Of a DNA stretch of 64,000 nucleotides, positions 49,101-60,880 are shown piece by piece. The stretch is taken from the NCBI GenBank assembly GCA_034620365.1, contig JAQGEQ010000251.1, positions 62,001-126,000 on the forward strand, written 5' to 3'. Numbering within the stretch: position 1 is the first letter of the stretch; every line of letters starts with the position of its first letter. The DNA is from Pegea sp. RAD2-039. Taxonomy: Eukaryota; Chordata; Thaliacea; Salpida; Salpidae. The position numbers and the translations under genes were made by a program. The notes under the pieces are model-generated. The model made no database searches and was not told the origin of the DNA. It saw only the letters and a list, made by a program, of their open reading frames with translations.

Positions 49101-51286
49101 AAGTTGAATAATTAAATTTATCAATTGCTGGGAAGAACTTCAATCATTAGAGTTTAGATTCTGTAGCTGCTTACAAACCTGGAGATAAATGAACAGGGTT
49201 GTTTTGACACATATACAAGTTGTTATCATTTTCCATCAGCATGTCAACATCATGGAAGATAAAACAATCAAATGGTTGATGATCAAGATCAACTGGATGA
49301 CCAAATGTTTGATAGTTTGAAGTGATTTCTTTATAAGCAGCATTCATTATTTGAGCCTTATTAAACGATCCATTATCATACTGTTCCGCAACAAAGATAC
49401 AATATAATAAGTTCTGTCTCTGTTATTAAAATATCAAATTATTTTATTAATGTTTAGAAAGACCTTTTTACTTTAATTCATGAGAACTTGTTATTAATCA
49501 CACTTACATAAAGTTATTTTTTAAATAGTTGCAAAATACTAATGAAAAATAAAATACTTTTGGTTTTGAGTGGAACAATCAATTAAAATAAATCAAATTT
49601 ATAATCATAAGATTTATTTGATAAAATTTTACAAGTTAAAGTATTTATAAGCTAATCTTTAAACTTTTCAGATAAACTATATTAAAATCGTAAATTAAAA
49701 TCTTTAGAATTTCATCGGTTCAATTCAAAAACTTTTTATTAAAGTATTTGAAAAATGCTAGATTACTTTGAGAGTAAATTGCAATAAATTTGCATATTTT
49801 GTACGTGGCTAATAACCTGATGAATATATACAAATATTTTTTAATTTTATTACTGCCAACGTTGCTGTTATTTTACAAAGTTTTGCTTTTAACGTAGTTG
49901 CTAAGTATCTTACTTGTAATATACGATGCAAATGATTGACTAAAGTCAAAAGATGTTCATATCGATCTTTATATGGTATCACTACAGCTAATTTCTGTCT
50001 GGAATTACAGTTTTTAGGAACATAGCAACCATTTATTGTCATGTCTCCTGAGTTTGCTATTGCTTCTTCCAGTAAAACATTTTTCGTTGAGTCAACATCT
50101 AATGCTCCCTCTAAGAATAAAATGTTTTATTTAAAAGTCAATTTAGATAAACTTATCTGATAAAATAAATTTGAAATAAATATTCAACGTAATATAAAAA
50201 CGATAGCTATTTAAGAAAATATTAAAAAACTGAAATATATGAAATTTTTGTAATTTTTTTAGATTTCTATGAAATACATCACTATTCACTTCAACCAAAG
50301 TTCGCTATTTAGTGGTGACATTCAACAAATATTGTTTTGTACAATTTGAAGATAAAACTTTGTATATAAATTGAGATAATAATATAATTTAATATGTGTG
50401 GGTCCATTTAGTATGTAGTAAATATCATTTTTAGGAAAGAACCAACCAACAAAAGTCTTCAGCTACTTTAGCCTAATCGAAGGATTTTTTTGTCTTTTGA
50501 TGAAACTTATCTAAAGTAGATTTCTTAAAGCATCAAAATGTGGATTACAGAAAATTTCAGTTATGTCTACCAAACCAAATTACAATTCTAATTCAACTAT
50601 AACAGCAACTTAAAAACTAAATTGTTAGGAGTTTAGCGATAAGATAAGCAAAGATATTTCAGCAAAAAATTAAATGTAGATGGATTTAATAGAGTTTTTT
50701 AAAGTTTATTTTAAGGTTAAACTTATTTTAATATTCTAAAAAATGTTAGTTTACCAAAAATATTTTCGGATTTTACCAACTTCAAAATAATAATAAATTT
50801 TCAAGATAACAACTGTTTAATTTAATTTTATAAAGTCTGTACTGTTCTTTACCTAAATCATGTGAATATAGTGGACACAAATTCTGTGTTCTCTTCTTAT
50901 AATCATCTTCTTTTTCTTGTTTAGTTTTCATCTCTTCACGTTTAATTCTTTTCAAGTTATTCAACTATAGAAAGTAAAAAAAACAAAATTCTATTGATTT
51001 AAAATTAACAGCTAGTTGCTTACTATTCCTATATTTCCATTTTGAATATTACCAAAATCTTCAAAATACTTTAAAAGTTCTTCTTTGATTTTCAATTTAC
51101 TTCTTATGTTTTTTTCTATAACTATTGTTGTAGTTATTGAAGTGACAACCACTAACCAAATGATAACTGTTATACTTCGTTTTTGTACCAAGCACTTTCC
51201 CTTTGTGATAACAATGCTTAGAGTAGAGATTAAAGAAATTAAATTTTGAATTAACTAACCAGTCGTTTCAAAGACAAGTACATCAT
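46144..51286 (-). CDS. Beta-1,4-galactosyltransferase family protein with long C-terminal extension
   Basis: Golgi type II glycosyltransferase that probably transfers a UDP-hexose to GlcNAc or a related acceptor. Twelve exons (51260-51286, 51024-51200, 50853-50964, 49914-50110, 49179-49419, 48983-49127, 48640-48783, 48346-48479, 47559-47887, 47353-47485, 46966-47139, 46144-46403) join in phase to 690 residues. A signal anchor (ITVIIWLVVVTSITTTIVI, residues about 18-36) and a stem are followed by the catalytic domain: KLAVVIPYKDRYEHLLTLVNH, LYCIFVAEQ, FIFHDVDMLMEN (metal-binding DVD), KFGGVTAMKSETYRKVNG and the signature WGWGGEDNDMERR. Typical family members end soon after the KYNLINIEKHLLWTKLMIDI segment (residue about 392). 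Here some 298 more residues follow, with several Cys and N-glycosylation sequons, that I do not recognise. Confidence 0.9.
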
Positions 51287-53283
51287 TTTTTAGGATTACT
51301 TGAAACTATATTGATACTGGCGAATCAAGCAAAAAACAAACTCTTAATTGTATAAGAATTTTAAGTATATGCAATAAAAACTATTTTTATTCATTAAACA
51401 TCATCTGATAAACAAAAATCAAACCATTTGAAGCTTGAAATACTCAGTTTTCTTTGTAGAATAAACAAAAGTAAAATAAGAAAATTGTTATTTTAAGTTT
51501 TTAGCCTCAAGAAACAATATAAATTGAAAAGTTCAAGTTTGAAGTTGTCATTATAATATGCTAATAGTGAAACATAAGAAGCGTTTATTAAACTTAGTTA
51601 TTAAATTATACTTTCTAGTAAAAACGTTTTTTGATAAACTATTGTAAAGAATAGTTAATATACTTTCACAAACACCACTGCGATATACAATCTATAAAAA
51701 ATATCAAAATAATTAAACTCTGAAAATTTAACAAATATTCTTTGAGAAGTTAAAGAGAAAATAATTTTTTTTAAAGCAACAATTAATATTTGAAGCGAAA
51801 AAGGTAGAAGTAAAATTACTGGTGAATATTTCTAAAACTGAGAATGTCTATTAAAGGTCCTGAACATTATAGATACTAATTGTCTAAATATATTTTTGAT
51901 ATTTTTTAGTTTATAAAGAATATAAAAAAAATATTTCAATCATTTTTAAATTTTATCTTAACTACTGAAACATTTGCTAAAATTTGGAAGATTTGAGAAA
52001 AAAGATTAAATTAAATTTATTAAAAGTATATTTATTGTATAATTATAATATTTAATAATCTATATAATATTACAATAATACTTAAAATGTAGTAGAAAGA
52101 AAACAAATAGAAATATCATTTTTAAAGAAAAACTCTTAAACAACTAATCATAGTTAGTTTATAAAAGCCTGACAAGTTTTCCAACAATAGTTGTTTTATA
52201 TAATAACAAACGAGATTAAAAACTTGTTGAAAATAAATTTGAAAAATTACTGACATCTTATTTCTATTTATATTAAATAAAAGTTGCCATAAAGATGAGT
52301 AGACGCATCTTCTCAGCACTCTTGAATACTTGGTATAACATTTGTTCGTAAGACAAGTTTTTCTGGCAGGACAAGGAGTCAAGTTGTTAATTCAATCTAA
52401 CTTTTTCTAATATTAATCATTTTTTTCTTCGTTTAGTTGAATCAAAGTTGCTAGAATTAAACAAAAAATGTACAGCTATATCAATGTAGCATAGTTTGAT
52501 AAATATCCTTTTCAAGTAGACAGAAGTTATTACTTTTCTATAATCAAATATTCGATCTAAACCTCAATACACTTGATATTAAGATATGTACTTCAAGTAA
52601 AGTAAAACTTAAAAAAGTCAAAACTAAAAGCAACAAATATTTACGCTTCTTTACTTAATCTAATGTCCTTTAGATTAAAAGCTGAGTTTCAGCGAATAAT
52701 TTAAAGATAATCTCAGTACTTTATAAAATCTTACAGTAAACTATTTCTAAATCATCTGAAAAAAAGACCACACACCAAAATCAGAAAATTGGTTTGATCT
52801 GTGCTTTAGTAAATGAGATTGGTCTTTAATTTGAGGAGTTTAAGCAAAGGGTATAAAATATCGTAAAAAAGCTATGAGTCGAATTTTAAGCTTCTACAAA
52901 ATTATCTTTTGTTAAGCTAAGAATATTTTTACTTAAAATTTAATCTTCAATATTTTAACTGACCTTATTTCTTGTTGTACATAATATTTTTAGGATATAG
53001 GTTGTTTTAATGATTGATTACAATTTTTAATATAAACTTTCTTTTTCGTCTGGTAGGTTGTTTCTAAGAAAATAAAAACATTCTATATCATCTAAGTAAC
53101 TTTAATCAAAATGAAAATATAATAATAAATAAACATTAAATGTCATTCTTTAAATTAACTTTTGAACTTTGGGTCAATTGAATAAAAAAGTTTAATAGAT
53201 TCGATGAAAAAAAAGAAACTTTATTATATTTAAAATTAAATTCTAATCTTAGTTAATCTCCAGGCTTTTAAAAGAAATCAGAT
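51287..53283. other. Intergenic AT-rich DNA
   Basis: No supportable gene. A short Cys-rich reverse open stretch at about 52280-52382 (PCPARKTCLTNKCYTKYS) was considered and not called. Confidence 0.5.
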
Positions 53284-53285
53284 TA

Positions 53286-53392
53286 AGTGGTGACAGTTCG
53301 TTTAAGGTTATTTTTGTGGTTTTTAGTTTCTAGAACTTGTTTTAAATTTATTTAAGTAATTTATACCAAAAAATATTTTTACTGTCACCACT
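53286..53392. mobile_element. Small TA-flanked MITE (mariner-like termini)
   Basis: A perfect 11-bp terminal inverted repeat, AGTGGTGACAG at 53286-53296 and CTGTCACCACT at 53382-53392. It is flanked on both sides by TA, as made by Tc1/mariner transposases. The total is 107 bp with an AT-rich interior and no coding capacity, so it is non-autonomous. Confidence 0.75.
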
Positions 53393-54240
53393 TAGAAGTT
53401 GTGACCTGCTTTCAGTGAAATACTACTTTAACTTCCTGATCAAATCGAAGAAAACCAAATAAAATATGATGTCAACCTACTGTATGAATTTTAGCCAGTT
53501 TATATTACAATTAGGGTATTAGTTCTTATTCTTTTTTAATAACTCTAATTTAATCAATATTTAAAAAAATATCTAATAATAAAAACATTCCAATAAAAAC
53601 TGAAAATTTCTATAAAAATATTTTAAATTTAATACTGAAAATAAAACTCTTCTTTTATTTATCTTTAAATTATAAATTATAGTTTCAGTTTACTTAGCCT
53701 CCTAAGTTTATCGAAAAGATGTCCTTGTAGTAAAGTTCCTGCGCATCAAATAAATATCAGACCCTTAGGCTATTCACGAAAAAATAATTTCAAGTTAAAT
53801 TGAAATGATGTGAATAATCATAATTTTGACTATGCATATAATTCATTAAGTAGAAAGTTTAACCAAGAAAGGCGTCCATTCTGTAAAAAACTGTGAAAAA
53901 TTAAAAAACGTTTGAAAAAAATTTATTAAAAAGGGTACAAAATTGAAGTTTAAGTTTCTTTTATGTATTTGAAATACTTAATAGAGATACGTTAATAATT
54001 TAATTGTAGAAATAACTTTTATTGAAGAAATTTCTACGGTATAAGTTTTGTTATACTTATTATAACAAGCATAAAAACGTTATTTAAAAACGGATTATAG
54101 ATTTTTTGCCTAAGTTTACTCCTATAGCCTTTGTTTCTTCCAAAGCAACCACTAAACAATGTCACTATTCAACCATTGTAGAGAAAAATACTTTCCGCGC
54201 TCGGTAGGTGGCGTTATAAGGTGCATACCACAGTTTCGAT
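53393..54240. other. Intergenic DNA
   Basis: AT-rich, no gene seen. A GC-richer part at 54190-54240 belongs to the flank or body of the adjacent tRNA-like element. Confidence 0.5.
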
Positions 54241-54326
54241 GACGACGACGTGGAATTCAAACCCACGCTGATAAAGTATAATGAACTAGCAGCCAACCGA
54301 ATTAGTAACTCGTCCATTTCCTCGAC
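54241..54326 (-). mobile_element. tRNA-Ser(GCT)-like pseudogene or SINE head
   Basis: On the minus strand, 86 nt show a tRNA-Ser layout. There is a GTCGAGG start, TTGGCTGCTAG around a GCT anticodon, a long variable arm, and a GTGGG-TTTGAAT-TCCAC T arm with a good B box. The acceptor and anticodon stems no longer pair, so it is not a working tRNA. It resembles the element at 15577 in its tRNA-Ser(GCT) origin. Confidence 0.6.
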
Positions 54327-54657
54327 TTTGGAAAATAGATTATATACACACTACCAACTATCAAAATAAAAACGTCCAAGAGATTATTCCTGAAGCATCA
54401 AAGCAACAACTAGATAGATAATTAGTCATTAAAGTCTTGCTATGGTTTAAAAAGAAATGACAGATTTTAAATCTGTCAATTTAAATAGACAAATACTTTT
54501 TAGTTGTTTGAGTTATTTACAAAACTTAATGATAAAACTATTAGTAATAAGGTGGTGTAGTTACCAAAGCTGTATACGAAATGTGATCAAGTTTAATTTT
54601 TGTAGTGAAAGTTTTTAAACACAAATAGGTTTATTGAATTGAATAAAAAGTACAAGT
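54327..54657. other. Intergenic DNA
   Basis: AT-rich sequence between the tRNA-like element and the LINE tail. Nothing further is seen. Confidence 0.5.
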
Positions 54658-54906
54658 TTGATTTATTTATTTTTATTTATTTATTACAATAAATGCAAAG
54701 GAGGGTGCCTAAGAAGAGCACTTCTCGCTAACACACATTCTCACAAATAACATCTATTAAGTTAGAAATATAGAAAGCAAAAGATGTAACACGTGGCATT
54801 TCAGTAGTCCTCAAAGTATATAACAGTGAATAATTACATAGAATGTTAATAATATAAAAAAGAGAAAAAAATCATAGTTTAGAAATGACAATGTTGGCAA
54901 TATTAT
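54658..54906 (-). mobile_element. 5'-truncated LINE, 3' end
   Basis: Matches the same 3' untranslated region as the copies at 25211-25535 and 39738-40850 (GTGTTAGCGAGAAGTGCTCT block, ATGCCACGTGTTACATCTTT) and ends in an (AAAT)n tail at the 54658 side. It retains only about 250 bp. Confidence 0.85.
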
Positions 54907-55308
54907 CAGCTACATATTTTGGTAGTTGACAGAATAATATTTTATAGTAAGATTAAAAGCATACAAAGTTTGTTAACTCACAAAATTATCAAGTTGTGAT
55001 ATAATCATTAAGTTATTTTGATTTAATGAAATACATCAGACATTTATTATTCCTTCAATCTCTAGTTTTGATATTCTAAATTCTTAATATATAAATAAGC
55101 TTTTACTAAATAATTAGTATTAAATTAAAGTGATTAAAGTTTAGTAGCTTCGTTATGAAATAATCATTTTAATAGAAAGATAATATAAAAAAACATAATT
55201 AAAAACAAACTTTTACATATTCAACTTTTTTATTGGAAAGCTTTATTGAGTTCTAACACGTTTTTTTCAATATAAAAGTTTACGATCGTCTTGTTAGTCA
55301 TATTCTCA

Positions 55309-58086
55309 CTATTTTAACAATCTAATCTTCATATCAGCTTTTTTTAAAGAGTAATGAAATCCCCTCCAAGCCCTCCAGTGAATTCCATCAGCATAGCTAT
55401 CATGATCTCCTCTAAGATACTGACCAGTCAGGAAAGCCTCAAAGCAGCTCTCGAACCACCAGCCACCTTTAAATCTTGCAGCACAGTTAGTAACATCAGA
55501 AGTATCTTGATCCAAATCGCGAGCAGAGAACTTTACGCCATTAGAAGAAGCAAAACTGTTTCCTAGAGAGTAGTCTCAATAAATTGTGGCGAATTGGAAA
55601 ATATTGTTTTAAGATACCTGCATCTCCAAAATATTTTCCAAGACTTAAAATATAATCAGGACCTTCCCCAACTTTGAAGGTGCTACAAATTGTTTATTTT
55701 TATTGTATTTAATAACTATGAAGGTCTTAGTTCAGTAAAATTACAAACTAGAAAAAAACAGTTTTTATTTTAACCTATATTTTGCAAATCTTTTATTTCC
55801 ATCAAAGTCTTCTAAATCAATTCTTAACTCATAAGTCCCTGAGTTTGTAACTGAACTTATTTTATCCAAACCTTTTTTAAAACATGTTATTACTACCAAT
55901 TAGAGTAATAGAATAGTACAGCTATTCTCACCTAGCCAGTATTCTCCTTCAAGGCTTCCAAAACCTTTTACATAGTCTGCAAACTCCTTAAAAAAATCCT
56001 GTGATCCGTCAAAACGTTTTAAAATTACCTAAAAATAATCACTCAGTTTACATTACTGTTACTAAAAAATAAATTTCAATGAATCTTGAAAAAAGTGTGA
56101 AACGAAAGCTAGTTTTAAATATTATATAAAACATTTAACACAATACTTACTACCCAGCCTCCACCTTCGTGTATATAGTCACAGAACGCGTTTACGTTGC
56201 CACCAGGATAAGAATAATCTACGACCTTTCCTGAGTTACCAGGATTTGTTTTAAGCTCACCAGAACACGTCTGATATGCTGCATGTTTAAATTCATCAAG
56301 TTATATTAGTAAAAATCGTACACTGTACAGTTTGTTAACTTTATTGGTATTCAATATTTAGTCAAAGTTATGTGAAAAACTCAAATAATTGTCGAAATAA
56401 AACACTTTAAAAAATATTAATTGTAAAAGAAATTATCCAAATTAAATTCTTATTCAATCAAATTAAAAACAATACAAAGTTTATGTTTGTTGGCAGTCTG
56501 TTGCGAGATTTAATTGTTAATACAAGTAGTTCTGCTTTGAAAGCCCCACTTAGAGCCAGCTACTCGGAGCACTTTGACCTTTTAGAGCTACTCAACCAGA
56601 GAAAGCGAGCCGAGGAAAGTTGGATAATAAGAAAGTTTTGGATACTGAAGATGCACTAACTGCTTATAGTAAAGAGAGTGTATAAAACATAGAAAATAAA
56701 AATATGATAAAAAAGGATCGAACTCAAGGTGCATGATGGAGCAGAAGACAACGTCCATGTTCCATCTTCACGACAAGTAACTGTGTCCTTCTCTGTAGAG
56801 AGTGAATAACCTTCATCACAAGAATATGTGAAAGTGGTGTAAGCAGGGAAAGAAGGACTGTCCAAAATCGTATCTTTGTCTAAAATCTTTCCATTCATAT
56901 CGAGAAGGGGCGGTCCCTCTGAACATGCTTTACTAGGTCGCAAGTATACTGTTTATAAATAAAAAAGATTTTCTTTTGCTTTCAAATATTTGATATTTTT
57001 GTGAAGTATCATACCTAGAAGCTTTTAAAATGTTTTTGTAAAAAAGAAACTAAATCATTTTATCTAGAAAGTAATTTTTTTAAAGATTAACATTTACCCA
57101 ACAATTTATTATCGTTAAATAAAATCTCTTCATCAAAAATTGATGAGTTACAAAACAACATTTCCGTTCAAAAATGATTTTAAAGTATAAATGATTAAAA
57201 TGAGCTAAAAACAACCTCACTAACAGTATTTACTTGACTTAATAGTCATTAAACAAGTTTGAAAAACTGAACTGTTAACTCACAAAATAGTAACACTCCA
57301 ATAGCTACCAGTAATAAGAGAATTATCAAAAACCAAAGTTTATTACATCTATTTTTGGGTGGCTTCGAAATATTGTTCTGAAAAGTTTTTTATCGTCACT
57401 AATTACCCTCTAAAGTAATTCTTAAAAATTAATAAATTCAGACTTTAATTCAAGCTTATCTTGATCACAGCAAAATTAAATTAATATGTTAGAAAATAAT
57501 AAATCCGTATTTTACCTGCGAAGTTGAATATTTTATACGATCTTTATTTATTGCTGCATTAGAAGGGCTACTTTGATTTACATCAACAAAGTCATTGGAG
57601 CTCTTATATGGAGGGACAATATTAGATGTATGTGAGGGTTGATATTGAAGTGAATCAGGAGGTCTATTTAAAGAAGGTCTAAGATCATAGTGATGAGATT
57701 CATCTCGTGGTCGTCCAGCATCTCTTAGATCTCTATTTGATGTGTCTCTTCCAAACATTCTACTCAAAGTAAGATAAATACTAATTCTTCGTCCTCTTGA
57801 AGAATCTGGTTTCTGTTGCTGAAAAAGCTTTTTTATTTTTGTAAAATGTTAACAGTTTTCAATTTACTCTAGAGTATCTTCCGCTCGGTAATGGTTGTTC
57901 ATCTTTATAAATACTTGGATGTTTTTCATCATTCACGGACATAGTTTCATCATCTTCCTGTAATGTGATTTTTAAAATTAATAAAATGTTTCCTATGAGA
58001 GTTTGTTTTATTATTGTTGTCAAAAAAATTAGCTGAAATAAGACACAAACCTCAGCGGAAAGTTTCTTCTTATTGACTGCTTCCAT
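55309..58086 (-). CDS. Type II membrane protein with sushi and fibrinogen-related domains
   Basis: Probably a cell-surface recognition protein. Ten exons (58051-58086, 57868-57957, 57516-57818, 57284-57377, 56724-56948, 56151-56278, 55932-56028, 55775-55871, 55618-55682, 55309-55562) join in phase to 462 residues. A polar cytoplasmic tail of about 150 residues has no signal peptide and is rich in Ser, Pro and Arg. It leads to one membrane span (WFLIILLLLVAIGVLLF, residues about 155-171). A sushi/CCP domain follows (CSEGPPLL...YTTFTYSCDEGYSL...VTCREDGTW...PSC), then a fibrinogen C-terminal domain from YQTCSGEL to the end (CDYIHEGGGWVVILKRFDGS, SARDLDQDTSDVTNCAARFKGGWWFESC, GIHWRAWRGFHYSLKKADMKIR). 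The usual CHxxNLNG pocket reads CFEAFLTG, so acetyl-group binding of the ficolin type is doubtful. Vertebrate FIBCD1 has a similar type II plan but without sushi. Confidence 0.88.
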
Positions 58087-60880
58087 TAAGTTTAAAGTTG
58101 GCTCTTAATGTTTGTAACAAACAGAATCTACAAAATAAAAGTTTTTGTAAAATTTACATATGATTTAATGAGATTTTTTTTTATAAATAGTAAAGTTAAC
58201 GAAAGTCAATTTAAATTTTTGAAACTATTTTTGAAACTGCTATTTTAAAGTTTATAAAGAAAACTTTTATTTTAAATTAGTGCAAGTATATGTACTAAAT
58301 CGAAAGGTTGACTTAAACAGTTTACATGAAATTGATATATTTTGTTAAACAATTTTAGAATTAGTGTTTTAGATTTCAGACTTTTTCATTTTCTAAGTAT
58401 TAAGATGTTTCATGAATATTAAACACTGAAACCTTTCAAATTGTAGAATTTTAAGGACTCTAAGTCTTAATTTTTTTATAAAAGAGCAATTTATGTGATA
58501 AAGAACTTAAAAATATATGAATATAAATTATTTAAGATAATTACTTGTTTGGAATAAGAAATATAAATCTTAATGCTTCATTCATTATATCAATTTAACA
58601 AAACCTTATGATAAACTTAAGGTTATGTTACTTTTAAATTAACAAAGTTAGGAAATAATTACTTTTCAAGTTATAACTATTTTCTCACCAGGTTTTAAAG
58701 GTTTCGGTAATTATTTCAAATACATCACCAAAGTGAGACTAACTTTTTCACGATTTATTTCAAATCTCAAAATAAATAGAAATTTGACTAAGAGCCTTTT
58801 AAGCAAAATTTTTACCAAATTTTATCAAACTTAACTTTATTATAATTTGTTAAAACTTGCTTTATCGTTAATAATTTAAATTGTGACGTCATTTTAATAT
58901 GATTTAATTGATAGAAAATTTTAATAAAATTCATTCCTACTTTTAGTTTACTGCCTAAAAACTTTATTTGCTTTTAGCTTTAAAATTTAACTGAAAAAAT
59001 AATAAATTTGATGGAATTTATTTTATTTAAACTAATTTATAGTTGGTAATAACTTTTACTAATAAAGAACAGTTTTTAACAATTTTTGTAGTAATGACCT
59101 TTATAATCGAAAGAATTTTTTCAGTTTAGATAAAGCTGATAGACTTTCCAATTGTACCACATTTTGACCTTGTAATTAAACAAGATTATAAAAAAGAATT
59201 ATTTAAGATATCTTAAACAAAATTTTGAATTCAATATATTCATTATTTAGAAATATGACAAGTACAAATAAAATCTTTCCTATGTGAATATATCAAAGAA
59301 TTTTCCAGATTTTTCAACAATTCTTTCTTTATTACTACATCTGAAGACCAACTTAAATTACATATATAATCGATAGTAAGACGATTATACAAAAATCTTA
59401 TTTGCTTTTATCAGCAATATTTCTGAAGCTTTTTAAATCTATTTTTTTAAAGATAATCAAAAAAAGGAATAAAATCGTAGAAATAAGTAATACAAAAGCC
59501 TATTAAATACCAACTTACAGACAAATTAAAGTAACTTGGCATCAAACTTACCACAATTACTTTAATATAGTTCTGATTATCACGAATACAAGTAGAGATA
59601 GTTATAACAAACTCTTAAATTTTCTTTATCTTAATTACCTGATATACAAATTTTAATTTATGCAATGTATTTTAGTTTAATATGTAGTAAGAAAGATTTG
59701 ATTACAACTGCTTACTTAGTCTGTTCAAATCTTAGTGTATAAAAAGCTCTCTTAAATAGTTTTCAATCTATACTAAGAAAAATTTATTAATTTTGTATAT
59801 TTTGTTCTAAAAGTATTGAAGATTTGAACGTTTGTTTTTGACAGTTATACAGACTTCTTTTATTATACTTTGCTTATTTAGTAAATAAAAAATGAGCTAA
59901 CTACTTAAATTCAAACTTTATTTATCAAGCAAAACAACCTCAGACCTATTATTTTATATTTTAAGCACAAATAGTATCATTTGAAGATTTCTAGCCAGGG
60001 TTTCAATCAAAAAGTACTTCATATGATAAAGTACTTAAGAGAACTTATTTCTATACATCATTTGAGAATACCACAATATCCTTAACTGCTATGGTATAAG
60101 ACTCTTAAGAAGACATTTTTTTACATTTTAAAACATTAATTTTATCACTATTTTTATGTTCAGTTTTCTAATAATTTGCTAAAACTATTTATTCGATAAT
60201 TTAAAAGCTTTTTTTACAATAAACCCTCTGAAAGTTTAAGTAATTATTGTAAGTATATCATTAGGTCGAAAATAAGCTTTCAGTTTATTTACGAATTATT
60301 AAAAGATATTCTTTTGATTTTGATACTAATCGAAAATTTTATATTTTTTGAATTAATTGTGAAAATATTAAACTAAAACGTAATTCAAATATAAATTAAT
60401 AAAATAAGTTTATTGAAACTGTTTAATTTCAGCTGGATTTTTGCTTTTTCTAAATATTGTTAGTTTGAAAATGATTTTGTTAAATGAAAAGTTTGTTTCA
60501 ATTTAAAACGAAAAAGTTGTAAAATAAGAAATTGCAAAAATAATCTTTCTGAATCAAAGATAACTAAAAATAACAAAAAATTAACAAATATAGTGAATGA
60601 TGGAAGAAAACTAATTAAAACGTCATTTATATTTACTTTTAAAACTATTAATATCTCGGTGGTAATAATAGCAAAAATAGAAATGCCAGGTAATAAAATA
60701 TACAAAGCAAATGAAAAACAAACTGAAAACTGGTTGAATGTTTCAACCACATTTCATACAAATTAAAAACCACAAAACTATTTAAAAGAGAAAAAAAGAC
60801 TAATTGTAAGATCGTTCAACATAAGAAAAGAAATCTTCAGTTGAAGATGAAGAAACAAAACAGAAAAAAAAATAGGAGTT
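58087..60880. other. Intergenic AT-rich DNA
   Basis: 2.8 kb with stops in every frame and no recognised repeat or RNA gene. Confidence 0.6.

Noticed and set aside
52122-52382. Cys-rich reverse open frame as an exon
   Set aside because: Begins without ATG, has no supporting neighbour exons and no family resemblance.
60460-60750. Hydrophobic reverse open frame of 96 codons
   Set aside because: Leu/Phe/Ile-rich composition as expected from AT-rich non-coding DNA; no conserved motif.
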